Source of the DNA: Prunus persica
Lineage: Eukaryota > Streptophyta > Magnoliopsida > Rosales > Rosaceae
NCBI RefSeq assembly: GCF_000346465.2
Contig: NC_034013.1
Span: 5,377,791 to 5,441,790 of the forward strand
Reading direction: 5' to 3'
DNA length: 64,000 nucleotides
Both the position numbers and the translations under genes were made by a program. Under the pieces are notes generated by a model that worked only from the letters and a program-made list of their open reading frames with translations, had not been told where the DNA came from and did not search any database. Positions 35,001-49,100 of the stretch are shown piece by piece (the first letter of the stretch is position 1; each line of letters opens with the position of its first letter).

Positions 35001-38000
35001 ATTTTCTTATGACAGGGACAAGCCACCTACAAAAGCAGTTCTTGCTATAAATACCAATTTTTCTAGAGTCAAGAAACCCATATCTTTTAAATTGATTTGG
35101 CCACCTTTACCTTCCGAGGGCTCATCTGTTCATGGTGTAAATGATTCCGATTCTTTACCAAATGACATCATTTCTGACGGAGATAGTTGTTCCATTTGGT
35201 TTCCTGAAGCGCCTAATGGATATGTTGCATTGGGCTGTGTGGTTTCCCCAGGAAGAACACAACCACCACTGTCAGCTGCTTTTTGTATCTTGGCTTCTTT
35301 GGTTTCTTCTTGTTCCTTAGGGGATTGCATTGCAGTCAGCACCACAAATCTGTATGTTGTACTTTCAGACTATGTTACTTTTAATAAGTTCAGATTACAC
35401 CAGGGGTGCCAATGGTTCATACTAAGGTTCAACACAGTTCCAAATTAGGCAGGACTTAATACAGTTTCGATGGTTTAAAATTTAATAAATCTGATCCACC
35501 AAAAGTTTGAATCATATTATAGTATATTTGAATTGCAGTTTTTACCTTAAAAAAATAATCGTCAAGTCAGAGATAATATTGTGCAAGTTATCAGTCTTTT
35601 CCAGAACGTAATGGAAACATAGAATATATATTTGATTTCTTCTTGGCTCCAAACTTCAACATATTGTAAGAACTATTTCAGATTTGGGGGTATCCATATA
35701 TTCTTCAATATAATTGGACTTGTACATATATCCTGATAGATCCAACTAGAATGACCCATTGATAGCCTTATGTTAGGGCATCTTCTTTTCTGGTTCTTGG
35801 AAAACTATAACGTGAGGAATAGTTTTATGATTAATCTTCTTTTCTGGTTCTTGGGAAACTATAACGCGAGGAATAGTTTTATGATTAAATAATTCCTATC
35901 CCGTCTGTCTGAACGCTATTTGTTTTGATAAGAAATGGTTAGGACTTTTGATTTGTCATTCCATTTTAAATTGCAGATATCCGTCAAGTGTAGCATTCTG
36001 GCGTGTGGATAATTCTGTTGGCACCTTTTTGCCAGCAGATCCTAGTACTTCTACTGTAATGGGTACAGCATATGATTTGCGTCACATGATATTTGGATTG
36101 CCAGAAGCATCTGTAAAGTCATCTAATCATTTGGATGTGCAAGCTTCTTCTGCTCACAGTCACAACCTCCAATCAGAAGTATCAGCATCTGTAAATTCTG
36201 CTCGGCGTTATGAAGCTGTTGCTAGTTTCCGATTGATATGGTGGAATCAGAGCTCTAACTCAAGGAAGAAACTGTCCATATGGCGTCCAGTTGTCCCTCA
36301 TGGGATGGTATATTTTGGTGATATTGCAGTCAAAGGGTATATGATAATGGATATCTTATTCTTATTACATTCCGTGTATGTTTTCTTTTGTTGTATCTAA
36401 GTAACATAAGTTTTGATGCTTACTAAACTTAGGTATGAGCCTCCAAATAACTGCATTGTTCTTCATGATACTGGAGACGAAGGGATCTTCAAAGCCCCTC
36501 TTGATTTCCAAGTTGTTGGTCAAATTAAGAAACAGAGGGGAATGGAGAGTATATCGTTTTGGCTTCCTCAAGCTCCTCCAGGTTTTGTTGCTCTTGGTTG
36601 CATAGCATGTAAGGGAACACCAAAACAGAGTGATTTCAGCTCATTAAGATGCATGCGCAGTGATATGGTAGTTGGGGATCAATTTTTGGAAGAAAGTGTA
36701 TGGGATACATCTGATGCCAAGCTTACAAGAGATTCGTTTAGTATATGGGCAGTTGGCAATGAGTTGGGGACCTTTATAGTTCGTGGTGGATTCAAGAAAC
36801 CTCCAAGAAGGTTGGCTTTAAAGTTGGCTGACTCACATGTACGGAGTGGCTCAGATGATACTGTAATTGATGCAGAATTTAGAACTTTTTCTGCAGCACT
36901 TTTTGATGACTACGGTGGCTTGGTGAGAATTCATACTCTATATAGTTTCATATAGAATTTAAACTAACTGTTACATGCTGAAATTTCTCCTGGTTAAAAG
37001 TAGTGTGTAATGAATAACGAAGTATGCGAAGGGATTAATTAGTTGGTTCTTTTTGTGGATGAGGTGGGAGATCTCTGGACTAAAATTAGAGACCTAGTTT
37101 CATTACAGGCATCTTTGTATAACATTAGGGATGTCTCTTTTAGTATAATTCATCTTTGATTGTTTGTTTTCTTTTGTTAATTATGGTCATTCTTTGGTAG
37201 TCAGTTCACTTTAATGGATTTGTTGTCGATCTTTTCTTGCATCCTTTTTTTTAAAATAAAAAGTTATTTATAGAATTTTTGTTTCCTGTAAAAGTAAAAA
37301 ATTAAAAAAAACATTATGTTTTTTTAGTTGGTGAATCAATAATTCTGATTCTTGAAAGTTTGGAAAACCAATGAGGTTTCTCTCATGCATTTAATGGGAA
37401 AGCACTTACTCTTATATAGTCGACTTCCTGGTAGAAAGCTTTTCTGAGGGTGGGGCTTGACCGGTTGAACAGTAATAATTTTGTGTTTGATATAATTTGT
37501 TTAATGAGAAAGGACAGGGCCTTGGAGAAGAGATGGAAGAGAACAAGGGTATATTGACATAATATTTCTATGGACTTAATTCTCCTAGTTTTGGGTTTGC
37601 CTTTTTTGGTAGCTTCATACTCTTCAATGGATTGCTTTGGTGTTCTTTTATGCCTCAATTTTTATTTGACTTTTTGTTCATCCTTCATATTCAGCTTCAT
37701 GTTCTTTGAACTTTTGTATGCATTTACTTATTCCTTTGTTGGTTTTGATCTCGTGTTCTCTGTTCTTCTTATGAAACCTTTTATACTTTGTATTAATGTT
37801 CTGAATTGTACATAATTAAACCTTTTATCTTCTTTTCTTTAAGAAAATAATAAGTTAATGTTTTATTTTAGTTCATGGTTATTGTTATTGAAAGCTGAAA
37901 AACCTACTGTTACATTAATTTGCTACTAATTGAAGGTATTTTTCTAATTTTTCTTTTTTGAAAAGAAACATAATTTTATTAAAGTAGGAAAGCTAATTAC

Positions 38001-41000
38001 AAAGAGTGGGCAAGGAAATTTTTCTTATGATTTTGTTTTATGGAATGTGGCAGATGGTTCCATTGTTTAATGTCTCTTTAAGTGGAATTGGGTTCAGTTT
38101 GCATGGAAGAACAGAATACTTAAATTCTACTGTGAGCTTCTCTTTGGCTGCTAGATCATATAACGATAAGTATGAAATTTGGGAGCCTCTTGTTGAGCCA
38201 ATGGATGGATTCTTAAGGTAATTTACTGTACTACGTCAAATGTTAACACTATATTGGGAACATATGTGATGCATTTAATATTTTGATCAGCACTGAATCG
38301 ATTGTTTAATTCCATTCCCTGCTTTACTTGCTAGTACTGTTTAAATGTGCTGTAAATTCACAGTTTTAGTAGCAGCATGAACTCCCCCTACCTACCCATT
38401 TCTTTTAATTTAGAACAATTTGAATTTCTGGTGTTTCTATTATATTATATTTCAATTGGCCCCAATCTTGGGATTTGAACGATGACCATGCTTTGTTGGT
38501 TATGGGTCTCGAGACTATGGTAAGATTCTGAAAAGGAAGAGGGCTTGAGGAACATCCGTTGAACAGTTTGTATCTGTTATAGTCTTTTTATATATCAGCG
38601 AAGGCCATTGATATGTGTTCATCTCACTATTGAGCTTGCTAGGATTTTGAATTTAGTTAAATGAGGTCAAGGTGGGTGACTTACCAATGTTAATTTGATG
38701 GATGACAAATTGGGTTTGTTAGACAACCAGCGGCTCCAAAAGCTTAAGTTGTTAGGGAACTGGCTAAGATGCAGTGAGCCCCTCTGGCACCTTAGAGTTC
38801 GAAGATGGACGGAGAGCTAGAAAAACAGATAGGCGTAGGTGCAGCCCCACCATGCACCATGAAAACCAAAAAATAAGTGGAAAATATGTATTATTCTTGC
38901 ACGTTAGGTAAAGACATTTGTGTTCATATCATTCTTGCATGTTAGGTGAAGGCATTTGAAATGGGAAGATATGTAATGGATAGTGTAAATGGGAGAAGAA
39001 ATAAGAAAAATTAAAATTTTTGTGACTCCATTAATTGAAAGGTTAGAGAGCTAGATCTTATATCTCATGTGGTGTTTTTCTTGTTCTTTTTCCATCTTTT
39101 TTTTGTTCTTTTGGGGTGAAGGGGTGGGGGGAGAAGCTTTGTGTATGTGTGTGTGTTTGTTTGTTTTTATTTATTTTTGTCCTTGCTTTTGATGTTATTG
39201 TGGTTATATTTGATTCAAATTTTCACATATGCATCACGTGTAGTTATTCCCTAATTTATGGTTACTTACAGGTATCAATATGATCCTAGTGCTCCAACTG
39301 CAGCTTCCCAGTTACGTCTTACCTCTACTAGGGAACTGAACTTGAACGTTTCTGTGTCTAATGCTAATATGATAATTCAAGCTTATGCAAGCTGGAACGG
39401 TCTTATTCATGTTAATGAATATCATAGAAAAAGAGTAAATTTCTTCTGGTTCCATCACTAATATGAAATTTATCTTGTACATTTTTTCTCCTTTCTGCAA
39501 TTGTCGATTATTGCTTACAGTTCTACCTTTTCTTTTTGTTTTAACATGACATCATATAGGAAGCATCCTCTCCAACAGATGGTGGAGTATCTGTTATTGA
39601 CGTCCATCACAGGAGAAACTACTATATAATTCCACAAAACAAACTTGGTCAGGATATCTATATTCGAGCTACTGAATTAAGGGGACTCGCAAACATAATT
39701 AAGATGCCATCTGGGGATATGAGGCCTCTAAAAGTTCCCGTTTCCAAGAATATGTTGGACTCTCACTTGAAGGGAAAACTTTTCCGTAAAGTTAGAAGAA
39801 TGGTGACTCTTATCATAGTGGATGGGCAGGTATACCCTCTTTTCTTATGGACGCAATTGCTTAATTCCTTCCATATATCTTGTATTCAAAGAGTATCTGA
39901 ATTTCAGCTAGTCACACAATTGTGTTTTTGTATATGTTACATAGTGAAATGGCTTCCCTTATCTTGACTACTCATCTACCTGCAATTGCAGTTCCCACAG
40001 GGTAGAGGGTTGACATCCCCCCAGTATACCATAGCAATCCGCCTCAGTCCTGACCCGAGTCTCCCTAGTGAATCATTGAGCCATCAACAAAGTGCACGTA
40101 CTTGTGGAAGTAGCTCGGAACAGTTATCTTCAGAGCTTGAGTTGGTCAAGTGGAATGAAATTTTTTTCTTTAAAGTTGATGATCCAGTATGTAGAATGTT
40201 TTTCTCTTAACAATTTCTTCCCAATTAAATAACTGCTCTGCTTTTACATGTGCGAGGTCTTTGCACATTTGTTTTCACATCTCTTATCACCAAAATTTGA
40301 TTTTGTTAAAGCATGACTCTTCAACTCAACATGTCCAGTTTTGCTGTATATGAGGAGAAGGGCTTCATATCCCCTTGGCCACTTTATAAATAAATTTTAT
40401 TCTTGCGCCAAGAAATTTGTGTAACATCTGTTCACCTAAAATATAATTTGAGAACAATTTCATTCCCTTTGGTTGCTAAGACAAGCTAAGTCAATTTTTT
40501 TAACCCCACGTCACATGTTAAATTTCAGCTTTCATACTTTTCAAATGATAGATATTAATGTTGCTTGTTGATGAATATAGTGCCTGCTAGTTATACCATC
40601 TGAATCTGGCACATCATAAATGATTCGTTTTCTTAAAATGAGTTAATGCTTGTTTTTGCCTCTGCTTTTTTTGTTTTGGTTTTTTTTTTTTGCTGTGGTT
40701 ATTTCACAGTATCAACGATACATCCTTTTGCCCATGTTATATGTCATTTGTTTGGAAGTTGTATGAGCATAAAGTAGCCTTCTTATTAGTGGTAACATCC
40801 TATTTTCATATTCTCTGTCGCCATTTGGTGGCCACCTCAACCTCTTCTATCCAAATTTGTGCAGGATTACTACTCAGTGGAATTAATTGTCACGGAGCTG
40901 GGGAAAGGTACTGCTTTTTATTTTTTCCCTTACTCAATCTGTTGTTTTTAAAGTTAATACACGATAGTTTATTATTAATCTGCACGCCATAGGGAATATC

Positions 41001-44000
41001 TATGTTATAAAGATACTCTGTTAAGCCTCTGTAGAAAATGTCAACTTTAGACTTCTTATTTGCTAAGTTAAGGTACTTGAGGAAAATATGCATTATTTCT
41101 CCTCTGTTTATCAAACTATCTATTTTGGACAAGAATTTCACTTTTCATGTTTAATTTTACAGGGGTCCCTCTTGGATTCTTTTCATCCCCTCTAAAGCAG
41201 ATTGCAGGGAATATCCATGATGATTCATACGCATATGATAGTGTGAACAAATGGACCTGGGTTGAATTATCCTCGACAAATTCTGCGGTAGAGTTCTTTC
41301 TCATATCTTAGCAATATCCTTTTTTCTTGTCGTATCTGTTTTGTGGCAAAACATGTAGTGTTGCCTCCTTCTAGGGTAAAATTTTATCAAGCATTTACTG
41401 ACAAGTGTATTTTTCAACCTTATAATATTTACGTCAACTGTGATTCAGGGAAATAACGGTGAAAAGTTGAGTGGTAGAATCAGATGTGCTGTGCTCTTGT
41501 CACCAAGATCTGAAGCTGAGATAAGTGATCAATCAGATAACAGTAACAGAAAATCTGGATTTATTCAGATCAGTCCAAGCAGGGAAGGACCTTGGACTAC
41601 TGTGAGGTTGAACTATGCTGCACCGGCCGCCTGTTGGCGGTTAGGGAATGATGTTGTTGCTAGTGAAGTACATGTGAAGGATGGCAACCGATATGTCAAT
41701 ATTAGGTCTCTTGTTTCGGTACGTAACAGTACGGATTTTGTACTTGATTTGTGCCTTGCATCGAAAATTTCCATGGAAGAGACGACGTCAACAAATAATG
41801 AAAGTACCCCTGAAGGTTTACAAATCCACAGCAATAAACTTCAGAGTGATGAGTTCTTTGAAACTGAAAAATACAGCCCAGGCACTGGCTGGATTGGCTA
41901 CATGGTTCAACCAAGCCAAGATATCTTCGAAAGTGGAGGATCTCATCAGGTAAGATATTAGTTGAAGTTCTTGGCATGTGTTAGTTACTCATGTAGCTTG
42001 ATCTAGTCATTGTTCTTCTATGCAAGGCTTTTCATATTGAATTTCAATTCTGTTGATAAAGCTTACCATGCTTGATTTAAACTACAGTATGGTTTCATAT
42101 TTTATTATTGCCTTGTATTTTACTTTTATTTCCAATTCTAATCCAAAATTGGAAGCTATAATATCCGTAAACTATATTTTTATATGGATTGGTAGTATAC
42201 TTTGTGATTCTTTTGATTAGAGAACAAAAAATTTTATAAAAGAGAAAAGTGATACGAAGAAAGATTGTGAAGTCCAGCAAACTTGCAAAAGCGGCAACGA
42301 ATGCCTTAACAAGAAAAATTACAACAGCTCTAGCCAATCAAGACGAGTTACACTAAAGGTCTCTAAATTTATTAGCATAGATAGTCAACTCTTATCCAAA
42401 GTAAAACTTCCTCCATCCTGTCATCAGAGAATGTTTTATTCATTTACCCCAACCAAAACTGCACATCTCCAAAGTGTAAACCACTTTACAAAAAGGTCCT
42501 CGGTGAACACAGCAATTTCTTGGTCAAACCCACTCCACTCTAAACTGTTGTGCAACCTACTCACATCGGTCTTGAATATATCTAATTCAAACACATTGAT
42601 TTAGGGATGGTTAAACTCCTTTATTGTCTGTGGCATTATTAGACAGGTTGGAATAGTAATTCTGGAGCCGTTAGCTTGTTTCTAATTACTGTTGGTAATG
42701 CAGGGAATTCCTGCTGTTGAGTTACCACCAGGCTGGGAATGGGTTGATGATTGGCATTTGGATAAGGCATCTGTTAACACTGCTGACAGTTGGGTTTATG
42801 CTCCAGATGTTGATAGTTTAAAATGGCCGGAGTCATTTGATCCCTTAAGGTTTGTAAACTATGCAAGGCAAAGGAGATGGATCAGGAATAGAAAACAAAA
42901 TGTTACAAATCAAAAAATACATATTGGACTTTTGAAACCTGGAGATACGATATCCCTTCCCCTATCTGGGTTAGCACAACCTGGAATGTATGTCTTGTGT
43001 TTAAGGCCGTCCAATCTCAGCAATCCTATTGAATATTCTTGGAGTTCAGTGGTGGATGGGTCTGAACAAGCAGAGGATTCTAGTAAGTCAAAACTATGTT
43101 CCGGGATAAGTGTGTCATCTCTCACTGAGTCAGAGGAACTGTTGTATTGCACCCAGATAAGTGGTACTTCTTCAAGTGTTCTGCCTAAGTTGTGGTTTTG
43201 TATGAGTGTACAAGCAACTGATATTGCAAAAGACATTCATTCTGATCCTATCCAGGATTGGAATCTTGTAATCAAGTCCCCGTTATGCATCTCCAATTTT
43301 ATTCCACTTGCTGCTGAATTTTCTGTTCTTGAGATGCAAGAAAGTGGTAACTTTGTTGCCCGCTCCAGAGGAGTGTTTTTTCCAGGAAAAACTGTCGATG
43401 TTTATAATGCTGACATAAGAAAGCCTTTGTTCTTTTCACTGCTTCCACAAAGAGGGTGGCTGCCCATACATGTAAGCTTTCAAGACCAATCTAGTCCTTG
43501 CTCTTTTCTTATGCTGATATTTTTGTTTGGCATAAAATGTTTGTAAATCCGACCATTTCATTTGTTTGTTTGCAGGAGGCTGTTCTTTTATCACATCCTC
43601 ATGAAGTTCCGTCAAAAACCATAAGTTTGAGAAGTTCGATATCTGGAAGGTTTCAAATTGAATAATTTGCATAATATATTGTATTGGATATCTTAGCTCT
43701 TTTGTACATTTATTGAAGTGGGTTTCTTTTATAGTCTAATCTTGCTAGGTATTGTTTCTGCAGGATTGTTCAAATCATTCTTGAACAGAATTCTAACCAA
43801 GAACGACCACTGCAGGCTAAGCTCGTTAGAGTCTATGCTCCTTATTGGTATTCAATTGCTAGGTGTCCCCCTCTTACATTTAGGCTTCTAGATATAAAAG
43901 GAAAGAAACATACACGCAAGGTTGGTTGTCCACTTGAATCTAAAAAGAACAATGAAGCTATCCTCGAGGAAATAACTGAAGAGGAAATATATGAAGGCCA

Positions 44001-46058
44001 TACAATTGCTTCAGCTTTGAACTTTAAAATGTTGGGCCTTGTGGTGTCCATTGATCAATCTGGCACGGAGCAGTTTGGACCTGTTAAAGATCTTTCTCCC
44101 CTTGGTGACTTGGTAGATGTCAATCAATATTAACTTTGCATTGAGACATTATTGGTAAAGAAGCCTTGTTAAGATTTTCTCTGTTCTTGTTTTTAGGATG
44201 GGTCACTGGATCTCTATGCTTATGATGGTGAAGGCAATTGCATGAGGCTTTTTATTACAACGAAACCATGCCTATATCAATCTGTTCCCACAAAGGTAGT
44301 TATAAATATGAGAGATTGCAATGAATCTTTGTATTAGTCATTTACTCTTTGCCCTCTTTCCAGGTAATTTCTGTGCGACCATATATGACTTTTACCAACA
44401 GACTTGGTCAGGACATATATATTAAGTTGTGCAATGAGGATGAACCAAAGGTCCTTCGAGCAACTGATTCAAGAGTCTCATTTGTACATCGTAAATCAGA
44501 CAGACCTGATAAACTTGAGGTTAGTGGAGTGCATATAGTTATAATACTATTGTCTTGACATATCTACCAATCAACCTTGTATCTTTACTTGTTGACGTGA
44601 CCCTCCTATAGACCTAACCCTAAAGTTTATGCCCATTGTTGAGAAAAATAAGGGAGCATGAGGTACATTAATCTTAATCCTAAAAGGATCAAAATAAGGA
44701 GCAACCTAATCACTTAGGAAATTTCGTCGTAGTACTAGTAGGAAACTAATTAACAACCAAATCACTTGACTGAAGAAATTAGATCACAGTCCTAACCTGA
44801 CTTGAAAACCAAATATTCTTATAATTTATTGACAATATACTTTGTTCTGCAACACTCCCTCTCAAGTTGGAGCGTTTTTGCATAGCTTAACATGACTTGA
44901 GAAATATAACTAACTTAGAACATAAAAGAAAAGAAAAAAAAATTAAAAGCAGAAAAACATTGTGTTCCTGGAGAGCTGAGAAGAAAGAGATGTGAACTTA
45001 GGGATGAATTCAAATTCAAATATGAATCTTAAGGGAATTTTCTTGGAGACAAAAGGAAAAAAATGGAAGCGGTAGGACCACAGGAGGGTAGGCTAGTGCT
45101 AGGAATGTAGGAGAGTGAACAAGTCTGACAAATAAGTTTGAGGATGGAAAGGGTAACATTATAAAGATCGTGGAGGTAGTTATGAATGTGAAGTAATTAC
45201 TGTTTGATTGGCTTTGTACTGAAGATGAAAGGGTGGCATTTATGATGGAAGAGCTAGATTGGTGCTCAATTTTTGTGGAGAAAGCTAGTTGGCTGGGAAC
45301 ACCTTTCGATGAGAAGGAAAATAGAAAATCTGAGTTTGACTGTGGTTTGAAACATATGATCCAGATCAGATGGCGGTTTCTCAAGATTGTTGGGATGTTG
45401 TCAAAGTTGACTTATTGAAGGTTTTCTGGAAACTTTTTCTACACCAAGTTGTTAAATCTTGTACTAGCATAACTTATATTTGTTACATACCATAGAAAAC
45501 CCAGTCATTGAGAGTAAAAATTACTAGCCCCATATGTTCAGTCACGAGTCTGTATAAGGTCATAAAAAAGGTGCTATTCATGAGATTGAGGGTAAGTGTT
45601 CAAAATGAACTACGTAGAAGTGCAATCTTGATTTCATCCTTAGTGAACTTTCAATTTTCCTTCCAAGTTCCATGAGGTTTGCATTTTATCAACCAACTGT
45701 TCAGAATTTTTCTTTTAACTATGGTCACGATCAAGAGATTTTATCTTATACACTTTGGCAAATTTTATTACTATATTGTTCTGTTACATTTTTAGGTTCG
45801 ATTAGAAGACACCGACTGGTCTTTTCCTGTCCAAATTGTAAAGGAGGACACCATATCTCTTGTTTTGAGGAAGCATCCTGGTACTAGGACATTTTTGAGA
45901 ACAGAAATTCGGGGCTATGAAGAAGGCTCACGTTTCATCGTTGTGTTCCGCCTTGGATCAACCAATGGTCCTATCAGGTACTTGTGTGTTTCTACATGCA
46001 CAACACACACACAGATATAATGTGTACATATATATACACACATATTTATATATATATA

Positions 46059-46111
<53 letters not shown>

Positions 46112-49100
46112 TGACTAACCTATTAAACCTTTGCATCGTCAGAATCGAGAACAGAACAGACAGCAAAACAATTAGCATTCGACAATCGGGTTTTGGTGAA
46201 GATGCCTGGATTCCCATAGCACCTCTTTCGACAACAAATTTTTCATGGGAGGATCCTTATGGCCAAAAATTCATACAAGCTAAGGTTGACAGTGAGCTAG
46301 AAATTGGACCTTGGGAACTCGATTTGGAAAGGACTGGGATATTTTATGCAGAGGAGGGACTTGGATTACAATTTCATGTTATAGAAACCAGTGATATCAA
46401 GGTAGCAAGGTTCACAAATGCCACAACTTCAGGGACAAATTCACATCGGCAACTTGCTGGAAATTGGGGGCATTCCCACATGCCAAACACCATTCAAAAT
46501 AATGGTGCCACACCTGTTGAGCTTATAATTGAGTTTGGAGTTGTAGGGGTCTCTATTATAGACCATAGACCAAAAGAGGTGTCCTACTTGTATTTTGAGA
46601 GAGTCTTCGTATCATATTCAACTGGTTATGATGGTGGGACAACGGCCAGGTAAGAGCATCACCTTCTTAAACTCCATAACATTTTCTTCAACATGTGATT
46701 CAGTTGTCATGTTATGTGAAACAGGTTTATCAAATGATAGGAGCTATTGAATACATTAATTAGGACTCTTGACTGACAGTTACCTCACTTATGAAACCAA
46801 TAGAGGATACAATGAATATGAAGCAGTGTAAAAGAATCATTTCTTTTGCATGCCCAAAAGAATCATTTCAATACTTAAGAATGTCATATTGATAGTTTAT
46901 AGAATCAAGGACCTGTTTGGTATTGTTGTGACTTTTAAAATACTACTTTCAATATGTTGTGAGAAAAATTAGCCTTAGTAAACCAAGTGTTTGGTGAACT
47001 GTGGCTGTGAAAGTATTGTGAGTATGAAAGTTTGAATCAAAACCCTAATAAAACAGTTTCCTAATAAAGTTTGAATCTGATGTTTACAGGCATTTCCCTA
47101 GTTATAGGAAATATATATGAATTATAGATGCATTTTCTTAAATATTAAATGTGGGGATGTTATTGCATGGCAAATTTGTTGGGAATAAATCCCACTGGCA
47201 TCACAAATAAACCGATGGAAAGCTAGAAAATAATGAAGCACCAAGATGAAAATGAGAGTACAAGAGCCCACCAAAATAACTTCCACAAAGATAACTATCC
47301 GAAGCTGTGAACTCTGTGACCATTTCTAATAAAGAAATAGCATCTTAATGCCTTATGGTATTCTCATGGTAGGTAGACTCAACCAGCCCTAATGTTTTTT
47401 TAAAACGTGCAATGTGCGCAGTAGTCCTTTTGGTTGGGAGCAAATTGTGTGGCTTCTTGTAGCTGTTATTGCTCTGAAGAGGTTATGTGGCCAGTAGAAA
47501 CATCCAGCTAGAGTAAAGATTCATAAGAAAACTAACAGGTTTCTTTTTATTTTAAAGAAAAACAACTTTTTTCTATGTTTGGCCTACTCTTTGGGAATGA
47601 AAACATCCTTGTTGACGATTGTTAATACATTTGTGTGTGAGACATAGAAGAGACAAAGGTTAATACATTTGTGTGAGAGAGAGAGAAGAGAAAGAGGTTG
47701 CACAGCTTGTTTTGTTTAAATGTGTGAACAAAAATACGGGTAGATGTATATAAAAATTAAAATTGCTTTGGAATTTTATTTTAATTGTTTGAATATGTGA
47801 CTATCATTTGGCATTATTGAAATTTTTTGATCAGTTTTTCTGTTTTCCACCTCCATAGTGGAAAGTGTGCTAGATTTTAGTGACTGAAGCATCTTCTGTC
47901 TATAACTCCGCGTTATCAGCTCCATCATCACTCAAATGTTGCTTTGCTTATTAGAAATAATGCTTACACCAAACATTCGTGTTCCTTTCTGCCAGGTTCA
48001 AGCTCATATTGGGCCATCTGCAGTTGGACAACCAGCTTCCTCTAACATTGATGCCAGTGTTGTTGGCTCCTGAAATGAACTCTGACTTGCATCATCCAGT
48101 GTTCAAGATGACAATTACAATGCGTAATGAAAATATTGATGGTATCCAGGTGTACCCTTATGTTTATATACGGGTAATTCTTTTTAACACGATGCCTAAA
48201 AGGTCTGTATCAATTGCAACAGTGAGATGTTTGCCTAAGCTCTGACCAAATTTATGATGACATGATAGGTAACCGAGAAGTGTTGGAGGCTTAATATTCA
48301 TGAACCAATAATTTGGGCGTTGGTGGATTTCTACGATAATCTACAGTTAGATCGTGTACCTAAAAGTTCTAGTGTCAAAGAAGTTGATCCTGAATTACGC
48401 ATTGAGTAAGTATCACAACTTGTTTTTGTGTCCTGAAAAACTGCAATTCATTGGACTTGCAGTGATATAATTCTGGTGTGCTGAAGTGAACTGTGCTTTC
48501 TCCTTCACCACCATCCTTATTTTTGGGTGGTTAAGTGCATATGCCAAGGCTTTGGCTTTTTTTATTTATTAAAAATCAACTTTCATGTTCAAACTATATA
48601 TCAGTGTATAATACTTATGTGAAAATTAATAAACTTGGTCCATATCCAGGTCATTTGCAATAGTATTAATTATGTTTCCTTTTCTTGTGAGGGTTCTCAG
48701 TGACTTCGTATTTTTTACCCCTTGGATTGGTACTGTCATAATTCTTTCTCCAACCCCCTTGCTGCCAGGTTGTAGTTTTCTGTCTTTGCTGCCTGTCAAC
48801 TATTGGGTTTCCCCAAACCTACTAAACACAGTATAGTATGCGTGTTGCAATAGTACATCTAGAATTAGTAGTGTCATCTTTCTACTGATATTGCAAACTT
48901 TATAACTCCGTCTACTGATGGGAAATAGAATTATATTGTCAACTAGCAGGAACTTAATCTTCTGTGATTTGATTATGGGAGTGACATTTCCTTAATCTTT
49001 TTCCCCCATTCTTTCCAGCCTAATAGATGTTTCAGAAGTTAGGCTGAAGGTCGCATTGGAAACAGCGCCGGCTGAAAGACCTCATGGGGTTTTAGGGGTG

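Larger units (their letters stand above)
41449..46649 (+). other. VPS13 exons 46-53: VAB / SHR-BD region
   Basis: Exons: 41449-41949, 42704-43471, 43576-43649, 43764-44112, 44197-44295, 44364-44519, 45796-45977, 46143-46649 (residues 2732-3609). Repeated beta modules carry the Asn positions typical of the VPS13 adaptor-binding domain: VRNSTDFVLDLCL, CISNFIPLAAEF, MTFTNRLGQDIYIKL, PIRIENRTDSKTISIRQ. VRVYAPYWYSIARCPPL and LGLVVSIDQ fit SHR-BD. In yeast this domain binds organelle adaptors. Confidence 0.88.
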
